Below are positions 15,074-21,437 of a DNA stretch of 21,437 nucleotides, one piece after another (the stretch's first letter is position 1; each line of letters begins with the position of its first letter). The notes beneath the pieces were generated by a model that did not search any database, was not told the DNA's origin, and worked only from the letters and a program-made list of their open reading frames with translations. Made by a program: the position numbers and the translations under genes. Origin of the DNA: JASGCK01 sp031538565 (lineage in GTDB: Bacteria; Pseudomonadota; Gammaproteobacteria; Burkholderiales; Burkholderiaceae_C). The DNA lies in contig JAVKLS010000010.1 in NCBI GenBank assembly GCA_031538565.1, forward strand, positions 1 through 21,437, read 5' to 3'.

Positions 15074-15080
15074 TCACCCC

Positions 15081-15719
15081 ATGCAAGATACCACGCCTAG
15101 TCTTAAAAAATCCGATCAAAATCTTATCTGGCTTGACTGCGAAATGACGGGACTTGACCCCGAGGGAAATCCTAAAAAGCCCAGCAACGCCCCCGACCGA
15201 ATCTTGGAAATTGCCGTCATCGTGACTGACGCGCAGCTCACCGTCCGCGTCGAGGGTCCCGTGTTCGTGATTCACCAAAGCGACGCCATGCTGGCGCAAA
15301 TGGATAAATGGAATCAAAGCACGCACGGCAAAAGCGGACTCATCGATAAAGTACGCGCCTCCACCACGACCGAAGAAGAAGCGCAAACGCAGTTAATTAA
15401 ATTTTTAAGCGCCTACGTACCGAAGGAAAAATCGCCTTGCTGCGGCAACACCGTCAGCCAAGACAGGCGCTTTCTCAATAAATATATGCCCAAACTGGAT
15501 GCCTTTTTTCACTACCGCAATATCGACGTCAGCACGCTAAAAGAATTAGCGGCTCGCTGGGCGCCCTCCGTAAAAGAGTCTTTTAAAAAAGCGCAAAAAC
15601 ATACGGCCTTGGCCGATGTGCACGAATCCATTGACGAACTGATGCACTACCGCGCACATTTTTTGAAGGTGTATACACCGCAAGACATCCTAACGCTAGA
15701 CTCTCCTTTTAGCTGTTAA
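15081..15719 (+). CDS. orn: Oligoribonuclease
   Basis: DEDDh exonuclease that degrades 2-5-nucleotide RNAs to mononucleotides, completing mRNA turnover and removing pGpG from c-di-GMP breakdown. With the start at 15081 the protein has 212 residues (E. coli: 181). The exonuclease residues are D19 and E21 (WLDCEMTG), D128 (SQDRRF), H174 and D179 (HTALAD). Compared with the E. coli enzyme there is an insert of about nine residues (around 29-38, GNPKKPSNAP) right after the first motif, a slightly longer N-terminus and a C-terminal tail of about 15 residues. No clear Shine-Dalgarno precedes the ATG; the livF2 stop is 7 bp upstream, so reinitiation is likely. In related genomes, as I recall, orn is commonly found divergent from the M48 peptidase gene; here 11.6 kb lie between them. 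Confidence 0.94.
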   Translation: MQDTTPSLKKSDQNLIWLDCEMTGLDPEGNPKKPSNAPDRILEIAVIVTDAQLTVRVEGPVFVIHQSDAMLAQMDKWNQSTHGKSGLIDKVRASTTTEEEAQTQLIKFLSAYVPKEKSPCCGNTVSQDRRFLNKYMPKLDAFFHYRNIDVSTLKELAARWAPSVKESFKKAQKHTALADVHESIDELMHYRAHFLKVYTPQDILTLDSPFSC

Positions 15720-15852
15720 CCGCTCGCCATGCGGATCAACTAAAAATCAAACACCAGCAGATTTCTCTTTTGCAACCCGCGCACCCGCTGGGACAACAAC
15801 AGCAAAAGGGCGTGACACGCAAGGCCAGCCGCACTCTTTTTGGAGTTCATTG
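15720..15852 (+). promoter_or_regulatory. carA upstream region (probable promoter and leader)
   Basis: This 133-bp gap is the only sizeable one inside the plus-strand half before the IS and must hold the carA promoter. CTTTTGC (15767-15773) and GCAAAAG (15802-15808) form a 7-bp inverted repeat with a 28-base loop, and GCGTG-A-CACGC (about 15810-15820) forms a shorter one. GGAG (15842-15845) is the carA ribosome-binding site. There is no T-run after the hairpins, so an attenuator is not demonstrated and no promoter hexamers are convincing. Confidence 0.4.
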
Positions 15853-17025
15853 ATGCCATCGTCTTCTGCGCCAAACGCCCTCTTCACTCTTTTGGCGCCG
15901 CGTCATCCCCCTGCGATTTTGGCGCTTGCGGACGGCACTGTTTTTATCGGGCAATCCGTTGGCTATGCAGGTCAAACTGTGGGCGAAGTCGTCTTTAACA
16001 CGTCGATGACAGGCTATCAAGAAATTTTGACCGACCCCAGCTACTGCCAGCAAATCGTCACCCTGACCTACCCGCACATTGGCAACTACGGCCTCAACCT
16101 TGAGGATGTGGAGTCAAACCAAATACACGCAGCAGGTCTTGTGATCAAAAACCTGCCCCTGCTCGCATCCAACTTTAGAAGCACGCAAAGCCTTAGCGAT
16201 TATTTAAAAGCGGCGCAAACCGTTGCGATTAGTGACATCGACACACGCGAACTGACACGTCACCTTCGCACGCACGGCGCGCAAAACGGCTGCATCCTAG
16301 GACTTGCCGCAGGCAAGGCGATAACTGAGGAGCACCTTGCGCAGGCAGTTGCCGCCGCCAAGTCCGCGCCTAGCATGGCGGGGTTAGATTTAGCCAAAGT
16401 GGTCAGCAGCCAAACCGCCTACAAATGGACGGACACACACAGAGAGGATCAAACCGCCCCCCACGTCATTGCTTACGACTTTGGTATCAAGCACAACATT
16501 TTGCGGATGCTGGTCAGTCGCGGCTGCCGCATCACGGTCGTGCCTGCACAAACTCCAGCCAAAGAGGTGCTTGCCATGAACCCCAATGGCGTATTCCTCA
16601 GCAACGGTCCTGGAGACCCTGAACCATGCAGCTACGCCATCGCCGCCGCACGTACCATCATGGAGAAAAAAATTCCGCTCTTTGGTATCTGCCTCGGTCA
16701 TCAAATTTTGGCGCTAGCCAGTGGCGCTAAAACTTTCAAAATGAAGTTTGGACATCACGGCGCCAATCACCCCGTGAAAGATTTAGCAACTGGACACGTT
16801 GCCATCACCAGCCAAAACCACGGCTTTGCCGTAGATAAGAAAACACTGGGCACAAACCTCAAGCCCACGCACATCAGTCTCTTTGATGGCACGCTACAAG
16901 GCATAGAGCGCACCGACACGCCTGCTTTTAGCTTTCAAGGCCACCCCGAGGCCAGCCCAGGCCCACAAGACCTTGGTTTGCTATTTGATAAGTTTGTGCG
17001 GCTGATGGCGGGGCACGCAGCATGA
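15853..17025 (+). CDS. carA: Carbamoyl-phosphate synthase small subunit (glutaminase)
   Basis: Hydrolyses glutamine and channels ammonia to CarB for carbamoyl phosphate, the shared precursor of pyrimidines and arginine. The 390-residue protein has the CarA N-terminal domain (LADGTVFIGQSVGYAG, VVFNTSMTGYQEILTDPSY) and a class-I glutamine amidotransferase domain with nucleophile C280 (FGICLGHQ) and H364/E366 (GHPEASPGP). These are offset by 11 from the E. coli C269, H353 and E355, so the triad is intact. The ATG at 15853 is preferred; a TTG one codon upstream is also in frame. GGAG lies 7 bases before the ATG. The stop overlaps the start of the next gene (ATGA), and carB follows that gene. Confidence 0.96.
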   Translation: MPSSSAPNALFTLLAPRHPPAILALADGTVFIGQSVGYAGQTVGEVVFNTSMTGYQEILTDPSYCQQIVTLTYPHIGNYGLNLEDVESNQIHAAGLVIKNLPLLASNFRSTQSLSDYLKAAQTVAISDIDTRELTRHLRTHGAQNGCILGLAAGKAITEEHLAQAVAAAKSAPSMAGLDLAKVVSSQTAYKWTDTHREDQTAPHVIAYDFGIKHNILRMLVSRGCRITVVPAQTPAKEVLAMNPNGVFLSNGPGDPEPCSYAIAAARTIMEKKIPLFGICLGHQILALASGAKTFKMKFGHHGANHPVKDLATGHVAITSQNHGFAVDKKTLGTNLKPTHISLFDGTLQGIERTDTPAFSFQGHPEASPGPQDLGLLFDKFVRLMAGHAA

Positions 17026-17750
17026 CCGAATACGGCGTCACCGATATTTGGACTTACGTTGTAGGCGCCATTGCAATCATTTTGCTGCCTGGTCCCAATT
17101 CACTCTACGTGCTAGCAACCGCCACGCAGCGCGGCATTAAAGCGGGCTATCAAGGCGCGTGCGGCATCTTTTTAGGCGACTCGGTTTTGATGCTGCTCAC
17201 AGCACTTGGCGCAGCAGGACTCATGCACACCTATCCATTTTTATTTATGGTTGTGAAGTACGCAGGGGGTGCGTATTTGGCGTGGCTGGGCCTAGGGCTT
17301 ATTCGCTCAGCCGCTCGCAATTGGAGCACGTCCACCCCCGCCTCGGGCACATCTCCGCATAACCTCTCCCCGGTATCAGAGGCTGATACGACCGCGACCG
17401 CGACCGAAAACGCACACGCACACGCACCAATAGTTTGGTGGAACATCAAGCACCCCTTTATGCGAGCCTTTACGATTAGCATCGTCAACCCCAAAGCGAT
17501 CATTTTTTTACTTTCATTTTTTAGCCAGTTTGTTGATCCGAGCTATCCAAATCCTGCCGTGCCCTTTTTGATTTTGAGCGCGATCATTCAACTGGGTAGC
17601 GTTATCTATTTATCCACCTTGATTTACTCGGGCACGGCGCTGGCCAGTACGTTTAGGCAAAGAAAGCGCTTATCCGCGCTCTTAGGCGGCGGCGTAGGAA
17701 CCCTGTTTATTGCCTTTGGCATCAAATTAGCCCTCAGTCGCTTGGGATGA
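17022..17750 (+). CDS. LysE/LeuE-family amino-acid exporter
   Basis: Inner-membrane exporter of the LysE/RhtB superfamily, closest in feel to LeuE; substrates of this family are amino acids and derivatives, but the specific one cannot be read here. The 242 residues have about six hydrophobic segments and the family signature LLPGPNSLYVLATATQRG (about 20-38). Between segments 3 and 4 lies an unusually long low-complexity loop (about 102-137) rich in T, S, A and H, partly encoded by two hexanucleotide repeats (17391-17427). The start overlaps the carA stop and carB begins 45 bp after the stop, so it sits inside the carAB operon. That placement suggests co-regulation with arginine/pyrimidine metabolism; LysE-type genes between carA and carB are known to me from related betaproteobacteria. 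Confidence 0.88.
   Translation: MTEYGVTDIWTYVVGAIAIILLPGPNSLYVLATATQRGIKAGYQGACGIFLGDSVLMLLTALGAAGLMHTYPFLFMVVKYAGGAYLAWLGLGLIRSAARNWSTSTPASGTSPHNLSPVSEADTTATATENAHAHAPIVWWNIKHPFMRAFTISIVNPKAIIFLLSFFSQFVDPSYPNPAVPFLILSAIIQLGSVIYLSTLIYSGTALASTFRQRKRLSALLGGGVGTLFIAFGIKLALSRLG
17391..17427 (+). repeat. Two adjacent hexanucleotide repeats in the LysE-family gene
   Basis: ACCGCG occurs twice and then as ACCGAA (17391-17408), followed by three perfect ACGCAC units (17410-17427). They encode T-A-T-A-T-E and A-H-A-H-A-P in the cytoplasmic or periplasmic loop. Units of six bases change length without breaking the frame. Confidence 0.85.
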
Positions 17751-17795
17751 TGCGGATGCGTGCTGCGTATGAATTCGTAATAAAAAAAACTACAC

Positions 17796-20700
17796 ATGAA
17801 AAGAACCGACCTTAAAACCATCCTCATCATCGGCGCAGGCCCCATCATCATTGGGCAAGCTTGCGAGTTTGACTACTCGGGCGTACAAGCTTGCAAAGCC
17901 TTGCGCGAAGAGGGTTTCCGTGTGGTGCTCATCAACAGCAACCCCGCCACAATCATGACCGATCCCGCGACGGCGGACGTCACCTACATCGAACCGATTA
18001 CGTGGCAAACCGTTGAAAAAATTATTGCCAAAGAGCTTCCCGATGCCATTCTCCCCACGATGGGTGGGCAAACCGCACTTAACTGCGCGCTAGACCTGTG
18101 GCACAACGGCATACTAGAAAAATACATGGGCGCGGCCACAAACAAGCCTGTTGAGCTCATCGGCGCAAAACCCGAAGCAATTGACAAAGCCGAAGACCGA
18201 CTCAAGTTCAAAGAGGCCATGACCAAAATCGGACTTGGCTCGGCACGCTCAGGCATCGCACACTCAATGGATGAGGCGCTGGCGGTGCAAAAACAAATGG
18301 GCTTTCCCACCGTGATTCGCCCTAGTTTTACGCTGGGTGGCACGGGCGGCGGCATCGCCTACAACTTTGATGAATTTGAAACGATTTGCAAGCGCGGCTT
18401 AGAAGCATCACCCACCAACGAATTGCTAATTGAAGAGTCTTTGCTTGGCTGGAAAGAGTACGAAATGGAAGTCGTGCGCGACAAGGCGGACAACTGCATC
18501 ATCGTGTGCTCGATTGAAAACCTAGATCCCATGGGGGTTCACACAGGGGACTCCATTACGGTTGCTCCAGCACAAACCTTGAGCGACAAGGAGTATCAAA
18601 TCCTACGCAACGCTTCGATTGCTGTGCTGCGCGAAATTGGCGTGGATACGGGTGGCAGTAATGTGCAGTTTTCTGTCAACCCAAAAGACGGACGCATGGT
18701 GGTGATTGAGATGAATCCACGCGTGAGCCGCTCATCCGCGCTGGCATCCAAAGCTACGGGATTCCCCATTGCCAAAATCGCTGCCAAACTGGCCGTGGGT
18801 TATACGCTTGACGAACTCAAAAACGACATTACCAGCGGGCAAACTCCTGCCTCGTTTGAGCCCAGTATTGATTACGTCGTGACCAAAATTCCGCGCTTTG
18901 CTTTTGAAAAATTCCCCGCCGCCGACAGCCGCTTGACCACACAAATGAAAAGCGTGGGCGAAGTCATGGCAATGGGTCGCACCTTCCAAGAATCCTTTCA
19001 AAAAGCCCTGCGTGCACTAGAGGTTGGCGTGGACGGGATGAACGAAAAAACGCAGGACCTGGAGCTATTGGAACAAGAGCTCGGCCACCCAGGCCCCGAG
19101 CGCATTTGGTACGTGGGTGATGCATTTGCCAAAGGTTACAGCTTGGAGCAAGTCCACCAACTCACACGAATTGACCCGTGGTTTTTGGTGCAAATTGAGG
19201 AGATCATCCAAATAGAACTTGCGCTAGAAAAAACGGCGCTTGGTGATATTGATGCGGCGCAAATGCGCGTCCTCAAGTCCAAAGGCTTTTCTGACCGCCG
19301 CATGTCCAAGCTTTTGCAAGCCACGCCGTCCGCGGTGCGCGAGTACCGCCACGCGCTCAAAGTGCATCCCGTTTTTAAGCGCGTGGACACCTGTGCGGCG
19401 GAGTTTGCAACACAAACGGCGTATCTGTACTCCACTTACGAAAGCGCACAGGACGCGGTGTGCGAAGCCATGCCATCCGACAAGAAAAAAATTATGGTGC
19501 TTGGCGGCGGCCCCAACCGCATTGGACAAGGCATTGAATTTGATTACTGCTGCGTCCACGCGGCGCTTGCCATGCGCGAGGACGGCTTTGAAACCATCAT
19601 GGTCAACTGCAACCCAGAAACCGTCTCAACCGATTACGACACCAGCGACCGCCTCTACTTTGAACCTGTGACGCTGGAAGACGTGCTGGAGATTGTGGCT
19701 ATCGAAAAGCCCGTTGGCGTCATCGTGCAATACGGCGGGCAAACGCCACTCAAACTTGCGCTCGATTTAGAGGCTAATGGCGTGCCCATTATTGGCACAA
19801 CGCCCGACATGATTGATTGCGCCGAAGATCGTGAGCGCTTTCAAAAACTGCTGCACAAACTCGGACTGCTTCAGCCGCCAAACGCTACAGCACGTACCGA
19901 GCAGCAGGCCTTAGAAGCCGCCGCCAAATTGGGCTACCCGTTAGTCGTGCGCCCCAGCTATGTGCTGGGCGGGCGGGCTATGGAAATCGTGCACGAACAA
20001 CGTGATTTAGAACGCTATATGCGCGAGGCCGTCAAAGTCAGTCACGACTCGCCCGTGTTGTTGGATCGATTTTTAAATGACGCTATCGAGTGCGATGTGG
20101 ACTGCATCCGCGACGCGTCTGGCGCAACGCTGATTGGCGGCGTGATGGAGCACATCGAACAAGCGGGCGTACACAGCGGAGACTCGGCGTGCTCGCTTCC
20201 GCCGTACTCACTAAGCGCCGCTACCGTGACAGAGATCAAACGCCAAACCGTGGCCATGGCGGGGGCGCTAAACGTAGTGGGTTTAATGAATGTGCAATTT
20301 GCGATTCAAAATAAAGACGGCAAAGATGTGATTAACGTGCTAGAAGTCAATCCACGCGCCAGTCGCACCGTACCCTTTGTGAGCAAGGCAACAAGCATTC
20401 AACTGGCCAAAGTGGCGGCGCGCTGCATGGCAGGCAAAACGCTGGCAGAGCAAGGCGTCACCCGCGAAGTCACACCCCCCTATTTCAGCGTCAAAGAAGC
20501 CGTGTTCCCCTTCGTCAAGTTCCCAGGGGTGGACACCATTCTTGGCCCAGAGATGAAGTCGACGGGCGAAGTCATGGGCGTGGGCTACACTTTTGGTGAA
20601 GCCTTTATCAAAAGTCAAATTGCTGCGGGTACGCCCATACCGCGTGCGTCAAGTGCGGTCAAAACGGTATTTATGACTGTCAAAGATCGCGACAAATCGC

Positions 20701-21062
20701 GTGCCGTCAAAGTGGCGCGTGAGTTGCTAAGTATGGGCTTCTCGCTAGTTGCCACCACAGGAACGCAAGCGGCCATCACCGCAGCAGGCTTGCCTTGCCG
20801 CACGATTAACAAAGTCGCACAAGGTCGCCCACACATAGTGGATGCCATTAAAAATAATGAAATAACTTTGGTCATTAACACGGTGGAAGAAAAACGCAAC
20901 GCCATTAGCGACTCACGCGCCATCCGCATCAGCAGCCTCTTGGCTCGCGTAACGACCTTTACCACTATTGCCGCCGCCGAAGCGGCTGTAGCAGGCATGA
21001 AGTATCTGGACAACCTAGGCGTGATTTCTGTGCAAGAAATGCACGGACGACTCACGCGCTAG
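17796..21062 (+). CDS. carB: Carbamoyl-phosphate synthase large subunit
   Basis: Synthesises carbamoyl phosphate from bicarbonate, ammonia from CarA and two ATP. The 1088 residues have the normal duplicated layout: N-terminal carboxyphosphate synthetase with GAGPIIIGQACEFDYSG (about 13-29), an oligomerisation domain (about 405-560), a second ATP-grasp half opening with GGGPNRIGQGIEFDY (about 568-582), and a C-terminal allosteric MGS-like domain from about residue 955 (KTVFMTVKDRDKS, LVATTGTQAAI). Length is close to the usual 1073-1080 residues. The start is fixed by the match of MKRTDLKTILIIGAGP to known CarB N-termini; no good Shine-Dalgarno is seen in the A-rich 45-bp gap. No terminator is clear downstream, and an IS end begins 127 bp after the stop, where greA would be expected in many relatives. 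Confidence 0.97.
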   Translation: MKRTDLKTILIIGAGPIIIGQACEFDYSGVQACKALREEGFRVVLINSNPATIMTDPATADVTYIEPITWQTVEKIIAKELPDAILPTMGGQTALNCALDLWHNGILEKYMGAATNKPVELIGAKPEAIDKAEDRLKFKEAMTKIGLGSARSGIAHSMDEALAVQKQMGFPTVIRPSFTLGGTGGGIAYNFDEFETICKRGLEASPTNELLIEESLLGWKEYEMEVVRDKADNCIIVCSIENLDPMGVHTGDSITVAPAQTLSDKEYQILRNASIAVLREIGVDTGGSNVQFSVNPKDGRMVVIEMNPRVSRSSALASKATGFPIAKIAAKLAVGYTLDELKNDITSGQTPASFEPSIDYVVTKIPRFAFEKFPAADSRLTTQMKSVGEVMAMGRTFQESFQKALRALEVGVDGMNEKTQDLELLEQELGHPGPERIWYVGDAFAKGYSLEQVHQLTRIDPWFLVQIEEIIQIELALEKTALGDIDAAQMRVLKSKGFSDRRMSKLLQATPSAVREYRHALKVHPVFKRVDTCAAEFATQTAYLYSTYESAQDAVCEAMPSDKKKIMVLGGGPNRIGQGIEFDYCCVHAALAMREDGFETIMVNCNPETVSTDYDTSDRLYFEPVTLEDVLEIVAIEKPVGVIVQYGGQTPLKLALDLEANGVPIIGTTPDMIDCAEDRERFQKLLHKLGLLQPPNATARTEQQALEAAAKLGYPLVVRPSYVLGGRAMEIVHEQRDLERYMREAVKVSHDSPVLLDRFLNDAIECDVDCIRDASGATLIGGVMEHIEQAGVHSGDSACSLPPYSLSAATVTEIKRQTVAMAGALNVVGLMNVQFAIQNKDGKDVINVLEVNPRASRTVPFVSKATSIQLAKVAARCMAGKTLAEQGVTREVTPPYFSVKEAVFPFVKFPGVDTILGPEMKSTGEVMGVGYTFGEAFIKSQIAAGTPIPRASSAVKTVFMTVKDRDKSRAVKVARELLSMGFSLVATTGTQAAITAAGLPCRTINKVAQGRPHIVDAIKNNEITLVINTVEEKRNAISDSRAIRISSLLARVTTFTTIAAAEAAVAGMKYLDNLGVISVQEMHGRLTR

Positions 21063-21188
21063 GTGCGGCATAGTAACGCTCTTCACTAAAAAATCAGCTA
21101 AAAAAATAATTTTTCCTGTACCAATACCGTGCATGGCAGAGACAGTTTTCAGCTTGGCAAGCGGCGCCACACGCAGGCACGGTTTTAG
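21063..21188. other. Short non-coding gap between carB and the right IS end
   Basis: 126 bp without a supported gene. It contains an A/T-only palindrome (about 21101-21115) and a loose inverted pair ACCGTGC (21126-21132) / GCACGGT (21177-21183). Neither makes a convincing terminator. Confidence 0.5.
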
Positions 21189-21240
21189 TGTTGCAAGTAA
21201 ATAGACTTGTCCGCTTTTAGAGCTCATGAATTGTCCGCAT
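21189..21240 (+). repeat. Terminal inverted repeat of the right IS, with duplicated TTGTCCGC
   Basis: TTGTCCGC occurs at 21207-21214 and 21231-21238, a 24-base spacing (about two helical turns). The segment aligns with the left IS end (138 down to 89) over about 50 bases with two small indels. Confidence 0.66.
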
Positions 21241-21242
21241 TT

Positions 21243-21301
21243 GCAAATATCTGCCAAAGGAGCGAAGGGCGAAGCCCGTAGCGGATTTGGCAGATATTTG
21301 C
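21243..21301. repeat. Perfect 16-bp inverted repeat (hairpin) inside the right IS end
   Basis: GCAAATATCTGCCAAA (21243-21258) is exactly complementary to TTTGGCAGATATTTGC (21286-21301). The 27-base interior holds a second small stem, GGGC-GAA-GCCC (21267-21277). It lies between the transposase stop and the IS tip, so it may stop transcription into or out of the element or be a nested REP-like unit. No T-run follows on either strand within a few bases, so it is not a textbook intrinsic terminator. Confidence 0.85.
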
Positions 21302-21353
21302 GGCTCAGATTGCGGGGCGGGACATAAGCCCACAATCACTGCCATACGGCTCA

Positions 21354-21437
21354 TTATCCTGTTGTGCCACTCCTCCTTTGCGGCTCAATCAAGCGCCCGT
21401 TCTCGTCATAGTCAGCCAACAACCTAGGGCCGTGATA
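21354..21437 (-). CDS. ISNCY-type transposase, C-terminal fragment cut by window edge
   Basis: Minus-strand frame open from the window edge to TAA (21356-21354), giving 27 residues that include LLADYDENGRLIEPQRR. This acidic-then-basic tail with ADYDE-G-LIEP resembles the C-termini of ISNCY-family transposases, as recalled. Support is strengthened by the matching IS terminal repeat further out and by the N-terminal fragment of the same family at 1-60. The catalytic core is outside the window, so intactness cannot be judged. Confidence 0.6.
   Translation of the reverse strand, partial: YHGPRLLADYDENGRLIEPQRRSGTTG

Larger units (their letters stand above)
21189..21437 (-). mobile_element. 3' end of an ISNCY/IS1202-type insertion sequence (continues out of window to the right)
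   Basis: On the plus strand the outer end reads TGTTGCAAGTAAAT, then TTGTCCGC, TTTTAG, CATGAATTGTCCGCAT, matching the left IS end read on the minus strand. Inside lie a long hairpin (21243-21301) and the last transposase codons on the minus strand (21354-21437). Element orientation equals that of the left copy, so the two fragments are direct, not inverted, relative to the 21 kb between them. Both could be separate copies or, if the window is an assembly contig, breaks at one repeated sequence. Confidence 0.68.

Noticed and set aside
15003..15080. Upstream start for orn at 15003
   Set aside because: It would overlap the livF2 C-terminus by 71 bp and add 26 residues that match nothing in the family.
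21101..21115. A/T-only palindrome after carB as a terminator
   Set aside because: The stem contains only A-T pairs and has no GC-rich part, so it would not be stable.
21015..21335. 106-codon open frame on the minus strand across the carB end and IS end
   Set aside because: It crosses the IS boundary, the long hairpin and the carB 3' end, and the sequence resembles translated repeats rather than a protein.
1..21437. A true composite transposon carrying the whole 21 kb
   Set aside because: The outer IS ends and any target-site duplications lie outside the window, and the cargo is core housekeeping genes. Independent IS insertions or assembly breaks explain the ends equally well.

Overview
The window is a bacterial chromosome segment. 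It most probably comes from a betaproteobacterium of the order Burkholderiales, perhaps Comamonadaceae-like. Pointers are the carA-LysE-carB order, a DinB with the longer finger-region loop usual in that order, an M48 peptidase next to rsgA, and a p-hydroxybenzoate hydroxylase beside branched-chain-type (HAAT) ABC transporters. Genus cannot be read from the sequence. No tRNA, rRNA or CRISPR array was seen.

Layout. Positions 1-138 are the 5' end of an insertion sequence (start of an ISNCY/IS1202-type transposase, minus strand). dinB (190-1326, +) follows and meets rsgA tail to tail. A tightly packed minus-strand block then runs from 9253 (or 9301) down to 1316 in the order pobA, livK1, livH1, livM1, livG1, livF1, M48 peptidase, rsgA; from livM1 onward the genes overlap. 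About 115 bp away a plus-strand block diverges from 9368 to 15719: two tandem substrate-binding proteins (livK2a, livK2b), livH2, livM2, livG2, livF2 and orn, with gaps of 20 bp or less. After a 133-bp gap come carA, a LysE/LeuE-type exporter gene and carB (15853-21062). Positions 21189-21437 are the other end of an ISNCY-type element in the same orientation as the left copy: terminal repeat, a long hairpin and the last 27 transposase codons plus stop.

How the genes work together. The centre (about 3.5-15.1 kb) looks like an aromatic-acid uptake and entry module. Two complete HAAT permease/ATPase sets served by three binding proteins would import aromatic carboxylates, and PobA would turn 4-hydroxybenzoate into protocatechuate. 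No regulator of the PobR type and no ring-cleavage genes lie in the window. Housekeeping genes sit at the outer ends of both blocks: membrane protease and ribosome-assembly GTPase on one side, oligoribonuclease on the other. This suggests the uptake block was inserted between a formerly divergent M48/orn pair and captured them into its transcripts. carA and carB supply carbamoyl phosphate for pyrimidine and arginine synthesis.

The most unusual structures are the two same-orientation IS ends bounding 21 kb of otherwise chromosomal genes, the IS terminal repeats with a duplicated TGTCC motif, a perfect 16-bp-arm hairpin in the right IS end, the outward-facing transporter block that has captured essential genes, and the two binding proteins that differ mainly where ligand would bind. 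Both ends lying inside the same IS type may also mean that the window is an assembly contig broken at a repeat.
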